Notes: a model not told the origin generated them from the letters alone. A DNA stretch of 64,000 nucleotides from Marinobacter salicampi (GCF_011074795.1 NZ_JAAMPF010000029.1:62001-126000), one strand, 5' to 3'; positions 26,628-35,985 are shown, counted from the stretch's first letter. Numbers and translations: made by a program.

Positions 26628-27407
26628 TTACAGGGTAGAGTTATTTTCCTGTTCCGCAGAGGCATTGCTGATGCCAGGATCGTGTTTCGCCTTGCCCTCG
26701 ATTCTGGCCAGCTTGAGCTCCCGCGCTGCGTCGACGAGACACCGGAAAAGCCTGCGGTGAAGGGGGTGGTAGAGCAGGTATTCCGGATGCCACTGAACCC
26801 CCATCAGCCATTGGCCCTCGGTATTTTCGATAGCCTGAACAAAAAGGTCGTTGTCGACCGCGACCACGCGAAGGTGGCGTCCCAGGCGCTTTATGGCCTG
26901 GCTGTGGATGCGGTTGGCACCAATGCTCGGGCTCAGCACGGCTTCCCGCAACCGGCTTCCCTTCACCACACGTACGGTCTGAAGAGGTAGCAGCAGTGGG
27001 CGGTGGCGCGTCTTAACCCGTAACGGGGTGACGTTCTGGGCCAGCGAGCCGCCCCGGTGGATATTGATTAATTGTGAGCCGCGGCAGATGCCGAGTACGG
27101 GCAGACACAGTTTTTCTGCCTGGGCCAGCAGGTATCGGTCGGTTTCATCCCGAAGATGATCATAACGCGCCTCGACTTCGGGCTCCTGGCCGTAAAGGCT
27201 GGGGTGGACATGGGTGCCCCCCGAAAACACAAGGCCATCCAGAAGACTGACATCTACCCGGGACCCCGGCCTTATATAGAGCGTCCTGGCCCCGGCGATT
27301 CTGAGACCCAGGCTGATCAGGCGGTGGGTAAACAGTATACGCCGCGGGCAACTGATACCAATAGTCAGCCCTGGTATCTGGCGCTCTGGCGCAACCTGCT
27401 CAGACAT
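26628..27407 (-). CDS. Class I glutamine amidotransferase / gamma-glutamyl hydrolase (peptidase C26)
   Basis: 259 residues. The triad is in place: nucleophile Cys108 in LGICRGSQ, and His207 and Glu209 in VQWHPEY. The N-terminal FSGGTHVHPSLYG matches PuuD-like gamma-glutamyl-GABA hydrolases. Such enzymes cut gamma-glutamyl amides or release ammonia from glutamine. The start overlaps the end of the amidoligase gene by eight bases, so they are translationally coupled; the pair probably makes and trims, or feeds ammonia to, an amide product. No puu genes are nearby, which argues against putrescine breakdown. Confidence 0.88.
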   Translation of the reverse strand: MSEQVAPERQIPGLTIGISCPRRILFTHRLISLGLRIAGARTLYIRPGSRVDVSLLDGLVFSGGTHVHPSLYGQEPEVEARYDHLRDETDRYLLAQAEKLCLPVLGICRGSQLINIHRGGSLAQNVTPLRVKTRHRPLLLPLQTVRVVKGSRLREAVLSPSIGANRIHSQAIKRLGRHLRVVAVDNDLFVQAIENTEGQWLMGVQWHPEYLLYHPLHRRLFRCLVDAARELKLARIEGKAKHDPGISNASAEQENNSTL

Positions 27408-28398
27408 AGCCTTTGCTTTCCAGCCACCGGGCGGTCTGGTCTTTCCAGCTGGTGGTCAGGTTGGTAAAGCTGAGTTTCCGGCTGTTCCGGAACAGCATTA
27501 CCAACTCGTTGAGATCGGTTTCGTTGGCAACGATTTCTTCAAGCACGACCCAGTCATTCCATACGGTTGAGAAATGCCAGGCCGGGTTGTCGATATCGCA
27601 GTCCGGAAGCCGATAGTGCAGCGTCGGACGCGATTTGATCCGGGCATCCTTTACGTGGCGGCGCAACAGTCCGTCGTCGATATAGGAAAACAGGGGCAGC
27701 AGGTCCATCGCCCGGTTACGGGTGGGATTCTCCTGCAGGTAGTCTTCCATAAACGCCGTAATATCGGGGGCGTAATCTTCAGCGATGAGCTTGTCCACGT
27801 ACTTGCTTGTCCAGGGCTCAATATAGCTGGTGAACTTGCGACTGATGTCCAGCTGATGCCTGGCCTTGATCCACTCGTACAGAGCCGCAAAGGCTCTCAG
27901 GTATTTGACAAGGGTAGCCGGTTCCAGGTCAGGCAGTTCCGGGTTGAGCTGGAGGCCGAAGGCATAAAGGATGGCCTCACGGCTGCCCAGCGCCCCTGCG
28001 TCATGGAGCCGGTCACAGAGGGTTTCGACGCGGGGAAGCTCGCTGAACGGCAAGGGAGGGCAGATGATCTCGAGAGGAACAATGCGCTCTGCCGCCGCAT
28101 CGATGATGTCCATGGCGTGTCCCCCAAGCTCCCGGATGGACTCAGGCAGGCGAGGGTCCTGCAAGTCGAGGTCCTTGACGGGCTCCGAATCGAGCTCAAT
28201 GACAAAGTCGCCCAGGTCCGTTGTAACCGTGCTGACATAGCGTGACGTTTCGCGGGCCTCTCCACCCAGAAGCTCCGCGGTCAGGCTAACCATCTTCTGG
28301 TAACTCAGGCCCGATAGTTCGATTTCCACGCCCACCCGACGTTCCTTGTCCTCGGACGTACGCATACGCCCGGGCATTCTACAGGTCCTGCTGCTCAT
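27400..28398 (-). CDS. Amidoligase-family enzyme
   Basis: 332 residues. The N-terminal block RRVGVEIELSGL, followed by FVIELDSEPVKD and later PLEIICPPLPF, is the signature of the amidoligase family, relatives of glutamine synthetase / gamma-glutamylcysteine ligase that bind ATP and Mg through the conserved acidic residues. These enzymes form amide bonds between a carboxylate and an amine. GGAG precedes the ATG. It is divergent from lexA and overlaps the amidotransferase gene by eight bases. This amidoligase/amidotransferase pairing was noted in comparative genomics by Aravind and colleagues; the product is unknown. Confidence 0.8.
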   Translation of the reverse strand: MSSRTCRMPGRMRTSEDKERRVGVEIELSGLSYQKMVSLTAELLGGEARETSRYVSTVTTDLGDFVIELDSEPVKDLDLQDPRLPESIRELGGHAMDIIDAAAERIVPLEIICPPLPFSELPRVETLCDRLHDAGALGSREAILYAFGLQLNPELPDLEPATLVKYLRAFAALYEWIKARHQLDISRKFTSYIEPWTSKYVDKLIAEDYAPDITAFMEDYLQENPTRNRAMDLLPLFSYIDDGLLRRHVKDARIKSRPTLHYRLPDCDIDNPAWHFSTVWNDWVVLEEIVANETDLNELVMLFRNSRKLSFTNLTTSWKDQTARWLESKGYV

Positions 28399-28546
28399 AC
28401 TGATCTCCGTGAAAAATCGCTTTCTACACTAACATATTGACCGGGATTAAGGTCACCCGGGTAGTTCTCATGCCCAAGGCGGCTGCTTTTACAGCCCTAC
28501 ACATACACTGGCCGCAAGGGCCACCCGCTAGCCGGGCAATGGATCC

Positions 28547-28575
28547 TTTACACCGGATAAAACACTGTATATATT
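28547..28575 (+). promoter_or_regulatory. lexA promoter
   Basis: TTTACA (28547-28552) and TATATT (28570-28575) are 17 bases apart. The -10 box overlaps the first LexA-like site and the second lies just downstream, as expected for an autoregulated lexA gene. Confidence 0.7.
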
Positions 28576-28580
28576 TACTC
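28565..28580 (+). promoter_or_regulatory. Degenerate SOS box (upstream half-matched)
   Basis: CTGTATATATTTACTC keeps the CTGT half and the AT-rich centre, but the right half is ACTC instead of ACAG. Spacing to the good box is 18 bases start to start, a common layout for tandem lexA operators. Confidence 0.45.
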
Positions 28581-28582
28581 TA

Positions 28583-28598
28583 CTGTATAAAAAAACAG
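28583..28598 (+). promoter_or_regulatory. SOS box (LexA operator) of lexA-sulA
   Basis: CTGTATAAAAAAACAG fits CTGT-N8-ACAG exactly. It lies ten bases before the lexA start codon and shows that lexA-sulA is under LexA control. Confidence 0.88.
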
Positions 28599-28607
28599 GG
28601 TCTGAAC

Positions 28608-29216
28608 ATGAAGCTGACAGCAAGGCAATCACAGGTGCTCGATATCATCCGGCGCAACCTCGACGAAACGGGCTATCCGCCTACGCGAGCGGAGATTGCC
28701 GCGGAGCTCGGGTTCAAGTCCGCCAATGCCGCAGAGGAGCACCTTCGGGCACTCGCCCGCAAAGGGGCCATTGAAATGGTGCCCGGCGCCAGTCGGGGTA
28801 TCCGTCTGCCTGAGGTTGAAGCGGATCTTGGTCTGCCAGTCATCGGCCAGGTTGCGGCAGGTAGCCCTATTCTGGCCCAGGAACATATTGAAGACCACTG
28901 CACCTTGCAGTCGAATTTCTTTTCCCCATCTGCTGATTATCTGCTTCGTGTAAGGGGTATGAGTATGAAGAATATCGGCATTCTGGATGGAGACCTGCTG
29001 GCAGTCCACCGCACTCAGGACGTCCACAACGGCCAGGTTGTTGTGGCCAGGGTTGGAGATGAAGTCACGGTAAAGCGCTTTCGTCGGGATGGAGCCAAGG
29101 TGCTGTTACTTGCCGAAAACGAAGAGTTCGCTCCGATCGAAATAGATTTGAGTGAACAGGAACTGGTTATCGAAGGCCTGGGCGTGGGTGTTATTCGACG
29201 GTCAGATCTCCACTAG
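28608..29216 (+). CDS. lexA: SOS repressor LexA
   Basis: 202 residues from the ATG at 28608; the open frame extends further upstream but through the promoter and operators. An N-terminal winged helix (residues 1-65, [15 protein letters not shown] as the recognition region) is followed by the S24 self-cleavage domain. Cleavage site Ala84-Gly85, Ser119 and Lys156 are at the same positions as in E. coli LexA. It represses SOS genes until RecA filaments trigger self-cleavage. sulA follows after 67 bp without a terminator. Confidence 0.98.
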   Translation: MKLTARQSQVLDIIRRNLDETGYPPTRAEIAAELGFKSANAAEEHLRALARKGAIEMVPGASRGIRLPEVEADLGLPVIGQVAAGSPILAQEHIEDHCTLQSNFFSPSADYLLRVRGMSMKNIGILDGDLLAVHRTQDVHNGQVVVARVGDEVTVKRFRRDGAKVLLLAENEEFAPIEIDLSEQELVIEGLGVGVIRRSDLH

Positions 29217-29283
29217 TTGGTCATAACCATTCGATTGTCTGATATGAGCAGCCTGAAAGGCTGACAGTAAGGTGAGGATCATC

Positions 29284-29715
29284 ATGGAACAGCTGAGTTT
29301 CAATCAGAGTATGGCGGGCGCACCCGTTAATAGACCCGCGCCCAGGAAGGCTCCCAGGGCTGCTGGCAACGTCACCGAGATCATCCTGCCGGCGGGGCAG
29401 GTTGAAAACTTCCAGCTGTTACTGCCCATGCTGACCCAGTTGAATCAGGAGCGTCGATGGCTGGCATGGATTGATCCGCCCCAGGCGTTGGTCAACAAGT
29501 GGCAGAAAACCCGAAATATCATTACAGGCGAGATACTCGTTCTCAGGTCATCCGCCGAATATTCAGCTCTGGATCTGGCGCAAAGGGCCCTTGGCGCCGG
29601 AACCTGCCATGCCGTGGTAATGTGGACCGGAAAGCTAGGCCGAAGTGCCTTTGAGGCTCTCCAGCAAGCGTCAGCCAACGGCAACAGTCATGGGGTCGTG
29701 CTGAGGCAGAGGTAG
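29284..29715 (+). CDS. sulA: SOS cell division inhibitor SulA
   Basis: 143 residues from the ATG at 29284 (GAGG about seven bases upstream; a GTG at 29272 is in frame). The RecA-like core without Walker motifs is recognisable: ITEIILPAGQVEN-type start, LTQLNQERRWLAWIDPPQ and CHAVVMWTGKL. SulA binds FtsZ and blocks ring assembly during SOS. It shares the SOS-controlled promoter of lexA, the arrangement found in Pseudomonas and relatives. Confidence 0.9.
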   Translation: MEQLSFNQSMAGAPVNRPAPRKAPRAAGNVTEIILPAGQVENFQLLLPMLTQLNQERRWLAWIDPPQALVNKWQKTRNIITGEILVLRSSAEYSALDLAQRALGAGTCHAVVMWTGKLGRSAFEALQQASANGNSHGVVLRQR

Positions 29716-29874
29716 CGTCAGCTAGCGGCCTGCGTAAACAGAAGGCAAAGACTCCACCTGTCGCGTAGGCGCCAATGGAGGGGTTAGGATATTCAAAAGC
29801 CAGGGGGACACTACTCCGTTTGGCTCTCTGGGCACCGGCATAACCGTACCAGTCAGAGCAGATCGGGCCGATAA

Positions 29875-30138
29875 TCAGTGAAGAGTATGGGATCGGCTGG
29901 ACTCGCTGCGCTCAGCATCATCCTCGTCCCAGTCAATATCGTGGGCAACATTTCCTACTGCTTCGATACCTGCCGCGATCATTGCCTTGGCAACCATCAG
30001 CTGCTTGTCGTCTATCATGTCTTTCGCTTCTGTAGAAAAGGAAATGCGGACCAGCGGGGCACTTTCATCATCGTCAATGCGCCGCAGGGCATAATCCCCG
30101 TCTTTTAACTGCACGATTTCAAAAAAAGATGCTGACAT
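29875..30138 (-). CDS. Small conserved acidic protein of unknown function
   Basis: 87 residues, no signal peptide or membrane helix, acidic at the C-terminus (DIDWDEDDAERSE). It begins with a beta-type segment (FFEIVQLKDGDYALRRIDDD) and resembles small conserved proteins found next to sulA in pseudomonads and marine relatives. I do not know its function. The upstream gene on the same strand is 64 bp away, so they may be co-transcribed. Confidence 0.7.
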   Translation of the reverse strand: MSASFFEIVQLKDGDYALRRIDDDESAPLVRISFSTEAKDMIDDKQLMVAKAMIAAGIEAVGNVAHDIDWDEDDAERSESSRSHTLH

Positions 30139-30202
30139 TGGTAAAAACCTTTCGTCTATCGGGCGACCAGGCCCTGATATGAATGAATGCTTGATGCAGA
30201 AC

Positions 30203-30676
30203 TTACCATTCCTCGTGTCGTTCAGTGAGCTCTATCAAGAAATGTTTCATGCTGCTCAATGTAGCTGACAGGGCTGCCGGGGAACGGTCCGGGCCAGACT
30301 CAACGCCCACCGCGATAATGTTCTCATCGGATACCGTTTTCTTTTTCAGAGGCGGATGGGACTGTCCACGCTGCAACTGTGTCAAATGGTTGAGCCAGCT
30401 TCCCTTTTCGCCGTCGAGGTCGTTCAGTAGCCTGGCGTCGGGGGAGTCCGGACCAATCAGTTCTATTAACTCTGACAGCGATTCAGGCTGTTCGTTCTTG
30501 TGTTGATAATACCTGGCGACCAGCGTCAGCAACGCGTTTCGCGCCCTTAGCGCGAGTTCAACAGCCCCCTGCATATGAGCTTCCACCAGGGGGCCGGCTC
30601 CCTCTGGCCGATACTTCAGCAGAGTTTCAGCCAAAAACAATTTCTGGGATGCCAGGGTGTACCACTCTGAAGCCAT
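30203..30676 (-). CDS. DUF6586 family protein
   Basis: 157 residues, helical, cytoplasmic. The opening WYTLASQKLFLAETLL and a following HMQGAVELALRARNALL match the small conserved family (DUF6586) often encoded between sulA and topA in Pseudomonas; here topA is not seen. Function unknown. It probably heads a two-gene unit with the 87-residue protein and is divergent from the DUF1329 gene. Confidence 0.75.
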   Translation of the reverse strand: MASEWYTLASQKLFLAETLLKYRPEGAGPLVEAHMQGAVELALRARNALLTLVARYYQHKNEQPESLSELIELIGPDSPDARLLNDLDGEKGSWLNHLTQLQRGQSHPPLKKKTVSDENIIAVGVESGPDRSPAALSATLSSMKHFLIELTERHEEW

Positions 30677-30998
30677 CCTGTGTCTCCGGTCGGAACAGGC
30701 AGTTAATTAAACAGATATGAGCAAATTATATCAGTTTCCCGAAGCGTTTTCCCCTGCCAAAACCCAGCCTGTCGTCAGCGACATCGTCCGGGCGCGGCGC
30801 CCAAACCCAGTCCTTTCGAGCTCACGTAAAATATCTATAAAACAAGGGTCTAACAAGAAAATACAAAAATTTTATTGTTAGTATTTGTCTTATCAGGCAA
30901 TAAGCATCGGACTTTTATCCATTTCAGCCCCAGACCCGGCCAGATCCACGCCACGTATCCAGTGGGTGTAACTGCCGGGTGTTAGCAGGAGAAGTTCC
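30677..30998. other. 322-bp divergent intergenic region with an AT-rich hairpin
   Basis: No gene seen. It separates the DUF6586 and DUF1329 genes and must hold both promoters. The clear element is the inverted repeat at 30850-30881. AGGAGA before 30999 is the ribosome site of the DUF1329 gene. Confidence 0.5.
30850..30881. repeat. AT-rich inverted repeat, operator-like
   Basis: CTAACAA (30850-30856) pairs with TTGTTAG (30875-30881); after one mismatch AAAAT pairs with ATTTT, leaving a six-base loop: 12 of 13 positions pair. No T-run follows. Its place in a divergent promoter region suits a dimeric repressor site. Confidence 0.5.
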
Positions 30999-32357
30999 AT
31001 GCGCATGCGGTTTTTTGCGGCGTTTGCCGTACTGCCACTGGCGATCAGTCTTACCGTGCAGGCCAAGGTTTCTGAAACCGAAGCTGCCCGGCTTGATGCC
31101 GATCTTACGCCTGTTGGCGCAATCAGGTCCGGCAATGAGGCCGGCACCATTCCGGCTTGGACCGGTGGGCTGGCGATACCTCCGCCAGGGTGGAAGCCCG
31201 GGCAGATCGAAACTGATCCGTTTGAGGACGAAAAGCCGCTGTTTGTGATTACGGCGGATAATATGTCGCTATATGAAGACCGCCTGACCGAGGGTCATAA
31301 GGCCCTGCTGCGCGAGTACGGCCCAGGCTATGTCATGCCTGTTTACAAAACTCACCGGACTGCTGCTTTTCCAGAACATGTCTACGATAAGTCGAGGGAG
31401 AACGCCCGCACCGCGACGCTGCTCGATAATGGTAATGGCGTTACCAACACCATAATGACGAGCCCTTTCCCAATTCCTGAAAATGGCCTTGAAGCGGTCT
31501 GGAATCATATTCTTCGCTATCGCGGAGAGCAGGTTTCATTCCGTTCCGCATTTGCTACGCCAACGGTTGAGGGCCGTTTTAATCCGGTGCTGACCGAGTA
31601 CGACTATTACTTCAGCTACAGTGAGCCTGGAGCAAAGCTGTCGGAAATCGAAAATAAGATTTTCTATCTCAAGACGCGCATCATGGCGCCCTCGAGTCTC
31701 GCCGGTACACTAAACCTTGTGCACGAAACCCTTGACCAGGTGCGGTCACCGCGTCTGGCCTGGCGCTACGAGTCCAGCTCCCGTCGCCTGCGCCGGTCGC
31801 CGAACCTGGCCTATGAAACCGACCTGCCCAATAGCTCATCGTTGCGGTCGGTAGACCAGAAAGATATGTACAACGGAGCCCCCAACCAGTACGACTGGCA
31901 GTTGCTGGGCAAGAAGGAAATGTTCGTTCCCTACAATGCCTACAAGCTTCATCAACCCGAGGCTACGGCTGGCCAGATTATCCAGGCCAGGAATATTAAT
32001 CCGGAGCTTACCCGCTACGAACTGCATCGGGTATGGGTTGTGGAGGCCACCGTACGGGTCGGGATGCAGCATATCTACGCAAAGCGCAAGTTTTACATTG
32101 ACGAAGATAGCTGGCAGATTCTGGCGACCGCTGAGTATGACAACAGCGGCAATCTCTGGCGTGTGTCCGAGGCCCACAACATTTCCTATTACAGTGAGCC
32201 GGTCTTCTGGACCACACTGGAGACCACCTACGACCTGAAGTCTGAGCGCTATTTTGTGGACGGTCTTGATGACGGACAGAGCGCCTATGATTTTAACCCC
32301 GGCTTCCGTGCCGGAGAATTCACCGCCTCTTCCGTGCGCCGTTCTGCCGGCCGGTAG
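30999..32357 (+). CDS. DUF1329 secreted protein (LolA/LolB-like fold)
   Basis: 452 residues with a signal peptide (MRMRFFAAFAVLPLAISL, cleavage after VQA). The body matches DUF1329: GSEAGTIPAW-type block (here SGNEAGTIPAWTGG), the long middle with RLAWRYESSSRRLRRSP, and HRVWVVEATVR. Members occur widely in Pseudomonas-like bacteria, often near RND or hydrophobic-compound pathways, and are thought to be periplasmic carriers of hydrophobic ligands. AGGAGA lies seven bases before the ATG. There is no obvious partner gene here. Confidence 0.9.
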   Translation: MRMRFFAAFAVLPLAISLTVQAKVSETEAARLDADLTPVGAIRSGNEAGTIPAWTGGLAIPPPGWKPGQIETDPFEDEKPLFVITADNMSLYEDRLTEGHKALLREYGPGYVMPVYKTHRTAAFPEHVYDKSRENARTATLLDNGNGVTNTIMTSPFPIPENGLEAVWNHILRYRGEQVSFRSAFATPTVEGRFNPVLTEYDYYFSYSEPGAKLSEIENKIFYLKTRIMAPSSLAGTLNLVHETLDQVRSPRLAWRYESSSRRLRRSPNLAYETDLPNSSSLRSVDQKDMYNGAPNQYDWQLLGKKEMFVPYNAYKLHQPEATAGQIIQARNINPELTRYELHRVWVVEATVRVGMQHIYAKRKFYIDEDSWQILATAEYDNSGNLWRVSEAHNISYYSEPVFWTTLETTYDLKSERYFVDGLDDGQSAYDFNPGFRAGEFTASSVRRSAGR

Positions 32358-32536
32358 GGTACCTTCCTGAAAGACCGCGGCATTGCTTGGGCGGGTTTCG
32401 GCGTCAGGTGTGCCGGGGCGGGTCGTCTGTTCCTGGCAGGCAGGGCGCGACAATGACTGTTATGATCTCATCAGTGTCCTGGTGAGATCATCGCCCCAGG
32501 CCGCTGTCCAATCCAAGCACTCAAAGGGACTTAGCT

Positions 32537-32857
32537 ATGGCACAGGCTCTGGAACTACTCGACACCCTCATTGACGATCTCCGGCACGCCATCTCGAAGG
32601 ACGACTGGGAAGAGGTAAACGTGCTGACCAGCCGCGTTATAGACCGTGTCGAGCCGGTTATGACAGAGCTTGCGGAGGGGGATATCAGCCCGGCAGTGGT
32701 TGAGGAAAAGCTAGGGACCCTGCAGCAACTATGTGAAGAGGCAAAGCAGGGCGTAAAAGGTCACAAGGCCGAGTTACTGGATACCCTGAAGGGACTCGAC
32801 CGCACACGTACGGCAGCGCGGACCTACGCAGACGTCTCCGTCAGGCGTCCGGGCTAG
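32537..32857 (+). CDS. FliT-like flagellar chaperone candidate
   Basis: 106 residues, all helical, no signal. The N-terminus ALELLDTLIDDLRHAISKDDW and the second helix pair resemble the small four-helix proteins (FliT/FlgN type) encoded between fliS and fleQ in Pseudomonas-type clusters. Those proteins bind flagellar cap or hook-junction subunits before export. It lies 190 bp before fleQ in the same direction. The sequence family is weakly conserved, so the call leans on size and position. Confidence 0.6.
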   Translation: MAQALELLDTLIDDLRHAISKDDWEEVNVLTSRVIDRVEPVMTELAEGDISPAVVEEKLGTLQQLCEEAKQGVKGHKAELLDTLKGLDRTRTAARTYADVSVRRPG

Positions 32858-33046
32858 GTTACGCCTCCAGTCAATTCCGGCTAACGCCTGGGTCGGTTGC
32901 GTCATAAAATTGACTCTGCCGAGTGAACCGTCTTAAATACCCGGCAGAGAATGACCAAACCGAGTTACATCTTCGCGTACCTCTGGCAGACAGGCTTCGG
33001 TTGCAATAGCCGCCTGAGCGTATCGTCCGGACAAGAGATTCACTGA

Positions 33047-34498
33047 ATGCCGCAAAACAATAATGTGCTCGTGTCTAGCGAGGATGAAGGTCGCCGTAGA
33101 GACCTCGAAACCATATTGGAATTCATTGGTGAAGAAGGAATTATCGCCGGCCCTTCCGCCACCGAACTGTTAACACAACTTGATGCCGATGGCCGCGCTT
33201 CGATAGCGGCCGCTATTGTGAATGGCTCAGATACGCAGGTGGAGTCCCAGATAAAAGCGCTTTGTGCTGCCGATGAGGGTCTGCCGGTGTTGCTTCTGGG
33301 CGACCCGGAGCTGAAGGGGCTTAACGAAGAGCAGGTCAACAGGATCATTGCCCGTCTGGACTGGCCCCTGAACTACACCAAATTTGTCGATTCGCTCTAC
33401 CGTGCCCAGGTATTTCGCAGCCAGTATGCGCGGGGCCATGGCAGGGGCCAGCAGAGAGGCATCCAGCTTTTCCGCAGCCTGGTAGGCACCAGTCGCAGTG
33501 TGTTTCATGTGCGTCAGTTGATGGAGCAAGTTGCGGACAAAGAGGTCAGCGTCCTGATCACCGGAGAGTCGGGGACAGGCAAGGAAGTGGTAGCCAGGAA
33601 CCTGCATTACCATTCCAGCCGCCGGGAAAAGCCCTTCGTGCCGGTGAATTGCGGTGCCATACCGGGTGAGCTCCTGGAAAGTGAACTGTTCGGGCATGAG
33701 AAGGGCGCCTTCACCGGAGCAATTACCGCAAGGGTCGGCCGTTTTGAACTGGCCGAAGGTGGCACCCTGTTCCTTGACGAAATCGGAGATATGCCACTGA
33801 GCATGCAGGTCAAGATTCTGCGCGTGCTTCAGGAAAAGACCTACGAGCGGGTGGGCAGTAACCGGACCCAGACTGCTGATGTCCGAATCATCGCGGCCAC
33901 ACACAAGCACCTGGAGGATATGATTGCCGCCGGAGAATTCCGGGAAGACCTCTATTATCGCCTCAATGTGTTCCCCATCGAGATGCCCGCACTTCGGGAA
34001 CGGGTGGAAGACCTGCCGTTGTTGATCAATGAGCTGACCGCACGCATGGAAAAGGAAAAGCGCGGCTCCATCAGGCTTAATTCCGCGGCCATCATGAGTC
34101 TGTGCAGGCACGACTGGCCCGGCAATGTGCGCGAGCTTGCCAACCTGATCGAGCGCCTCGCCATCATGCATCCCTACGGTGTGATCGGTGTCCAGGAGTT
34201 GCCCAAGAAATTCCGCTACGTGGATGATCTGGACGAAAACCGGCCCATTGACGATATCGGCATGCCATCCGGAATACCGGGTCTGGTGGGCTTGGACTCG
34301 CCAGCTCTGTTGCCGGTAAATGGTATTGATCTCAAGGATTACCTGGGCAATCTCGAAAAACAGCTGATCCAGCAGGCATTGGACGAGGCTGGCGGCGTGG
34401 TTGCCCGTGCTGCCGAGAAGCTGCGTATCAGGCGCACCACTTTGGTGGAGAAGGTGCGCAAGTATGGCTTGCGCGAAGACGAAGCCAGCGAAGAATAA
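33047..34498 (+). CDS. fleQ: Master flagellar regulator FleQ
   Basis: 483 residues. The N-terminal receiver-like domain lacks a usable phospho-Asp, as in FleQ of Pseudomonas. The AAA+ domain has Walker A GESGTGKE, the sigma-54 contact loop GAFTGA and Walker B-type [12 protein letters not shown] Fis-type helix-turn-helix ends the protein ([17 protein letters not shown]). FleQ drives early flagellar genes with sigma-54, responds to c-di-GMP, is held back by FleN, and in pseudomonads also controls EPS genes. No receiver phosphorylation is expected. Confidence 0.95.
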   Translation: MPQNNNVLVSSEDEGRRRDLETILEFIGEEGIIAGPSATELLTQLDADGRASIAAAIVNGSDTQVESQIKALCAADEGLPVLLLGDPELKGLNEEQVNRIIARLDWPLNYTKFVDSLYRAQVFRSQYARGHGRGQQRGIQLFRSLVGTSRSVFHVRQLMEQVADKEVSVLITGESGTGKEVVARNLHYHSSRREKPFVPVNCGAIPGELLESELFGHEKGAFTGAITARVGRFELAEGGTLFLDEIGDMPLSMQVKILRVLQEKTYERVGSNRTQTADVRIIAATHKHLEDMIAAGEFREDLYYRLNVFPIEMPALRERVEDLPLLINELTARMEKEKRGSIRLNSAAIMSLCRHDWPGNVRELANLIERLAIMHPYGVIGVQELPKKFRYVDDLDENRPIDDIGMPSGIPGLVGLDSPALLPVNGIDLKDYLGNLEKQLIQQALDEAGGVVARAAEKLRIRRTTLVEKVRKYGLREDEASEE

Positions 34499-34530
34499 TA
34501 TTTATCGTCTGTAGGGCTGTCAAACTCCTG

Positions 34531-34565
34531 CTGTCGCGGGATGAGGCAGCCCCTTCAGGCGACAG
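34531..34565 (+). repeat. Inverted repeat after fleQ
   Basis: CTGTCGC and GCGACAG (7-bp arms) are 21 bases apart, followed by AAAA and not a T-run. It lies between the fleQ stop and the fleS promoter. It may be an mRNA 3'-end structure. Confidence 0.35.
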
Positions 34566-34629
34566 AAAACCGTCATTCTCTGCCCCTCCCGAATTTGTTA
34601 CCTGCTGATTTAAAAGCGCTATCCAGTTC

Positions 34630-34645
34630 TGGCACACCTTTAGCT
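34630..34645 (+). promoter_or_regulatory. Sigma-54 promoter of fleSR
   Basis: TGGCACACCTTTAGCT keeps GG and GC ten bases apart, with a full TGGCAC -24 element. It is 63 bp before the fleS start. FleQ activates fleSR in Pseudomonas. Confidence 0.78.
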
Positions 34646-34707
34646 TATACAGCCTCAGACCAATCTGATCGCGACGGAACAATTCGTTGCCGTGTCCGGG
34701 GACCTGT

Positions 34708-35973
34708 ATGAGCCAGTTACAGTACGTTGTGGAAAAATCCCGTCGGTATACCGCGCCTGATGTGGATGCTGCTGATGCCAATCACAAGGTGACCGCCTTG
34801 TTTCCGCCCCAGCAGGAGGGCGAAGCAGTTGATACCGCGCTTGACCTGTTCAACCAGATGTCCCGGCAGATTACCGATTCCTACCGCACCCTCGAATCCC
34901 GTGTTAACCAACTCTCCGGAGAACTGTCAGCGGAGAGCCGGCAGCGCCAGCATGAGCTGGAAGAAAAAGAGCGTTTGGCCGACAGGCTTTCAACCCTCCT
35001 GGATGTCATGCCTGCCGGTGTGGTCGTGCTCGACAGTCAGGGCGCGGTCAGCCAGTGCAACCCGGCGGCAGTGAACCTGTTGGGTCAGCCCCTCGAAGGT
35101 GAGCGCTGGGTGGACGTCATCCGTCGCTGTTTTGCGCCCCGTCGGGACGACGGGCATGAAGTCTCCCTAAAAGACGGACGCCGGGTCAGCATCGAGATCC
35201 GCTCGATGGAGAACGAACCGGGCCAACTGATACTTCTGACCGACCTGACCGAGACCCGTCAGTTGCAGGCACAGCTTTCCCATGCCCAGAGGCTTTCAGC
35301 CATGGGCAAGATGGTGGCCTCCCTGGCCCATCAGATCCGTACGCCGCTGTCAGCCGCTATTCTCTATGGTGGCCATCTGTGCCAGACCGACCTGGACACG
35401 GAAATGCGCCAACGCTGTGCCACCCGCCTTATGTCCCGTCTGACCCATCTTGAACATCAGGTCAGGGACATGCTTATTTTCGCCCGTGGCGAAACCCGGC
35501 TTGCTGAAGAGCTTTCGTCCGGGTCCATGGCAAGTGCGCTGGAGTCTGCCCTTGAGGGTTTGTCATTAGGTAGTCATCAGAGGGTCACTCTTTCCAGGCT
35601 GTCGGGCGACGTGAACGTGATGTGCAACCGGGAAGCCCTGGTTGGCGCCTGCCTGAACCTGGTAACCAATGGACTTGAGGCCGGGGCCACCCAGGTGTCT
35701 GTGAACCTGGCAAGCAGCCAGTCACAACTGCGAATTGAGGTGATTGATAATGGCCCCGGATTTGATCCGGCCCAGGCCGAGCAGTTAATGGAAGCTTTTT
35801 ATACCACCAAATCCCACGGTACAGGCCTTGGCCTGGCAGTGGTTCAGGCAGTGGTCAAAGCCCATAACGGTGAATTTGTCATTGAGGCGCCTGCGACGGG
35901 CGGAACCCGGGCGTTGATCGCCTTGCCGCTGGCCAGCAAGTACGCCAGCAACTCAAGCAGCAAAAATAAGTAA
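34708..35973 (+). CDS. fleS: Flagellar two-component sensor kinase FleS
   Basis: 421 residues from the ATG at 34708, with GGGGA five bases upstream. There are no membrane helices, so it senses a cytoplasmic cue. A PAS domain (about residues 90-190; LLDVMPAGVVVLDSQGAV) precedes the H-box SLAHQIRTPLSAA and the ATPase domain with N, G1 (DNGPGF) and G2 (GTGLGL) boxes. It phosphorylates FleR to switch on class III hook and basal body genes. fleR follows after 12 bp. Confidence 0.95.
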   Translation: MSQLQYVVEKSRRYTAPDVDAADANHKVTALFPPQQEGEAVDTALDLFNQMSRQITDSYRTLESRVNQLSGELSAESRQRQHELEEKERLADRLSTLLDVMPAGVVVLDSQGAVSQCNPAAVNLLGQPLEGERWVDVIRRCFAPRRDDGHEVSLKDGRRVSIEIRSMENEPGQLILLTDLTETRQLQAQLSHAQRLSAMGKMVASLAHQIRTPLSAAILYGGHLCQTDLDTEMRQRCATRLMSRLTHLEHQVRDMLIFARGETRLAEELSSGSMASALESALEGLSLGSHQRVTLSRLSGDVNVMCNREALVGACLNLVTNGLEAGATQVSVNLASSQSQLRIEVIDNGPGFDPAQAEQLMEAFYTTKSHGTGLGLAVVQAVVKAHNGEFVIEAPATGGTRALIALPLASKYASNSSSKNK

Positions 35974-35985
35974 GTGGAGATTTCT

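Noticed and set aside
28437-28607. N-terminal extension of lexA
   Set aside because: It would place the promoter and SOS boxes inside the coding region, and the shorter form aligns residue for residue with E. coli LexA catalytic positions.
33227-34171. A 314-codon frame antisense to fleQ
   Set aside because: Long antisense frames are common opposite GC-rich genes; fleQ is certain, and the antisense product matches no family.
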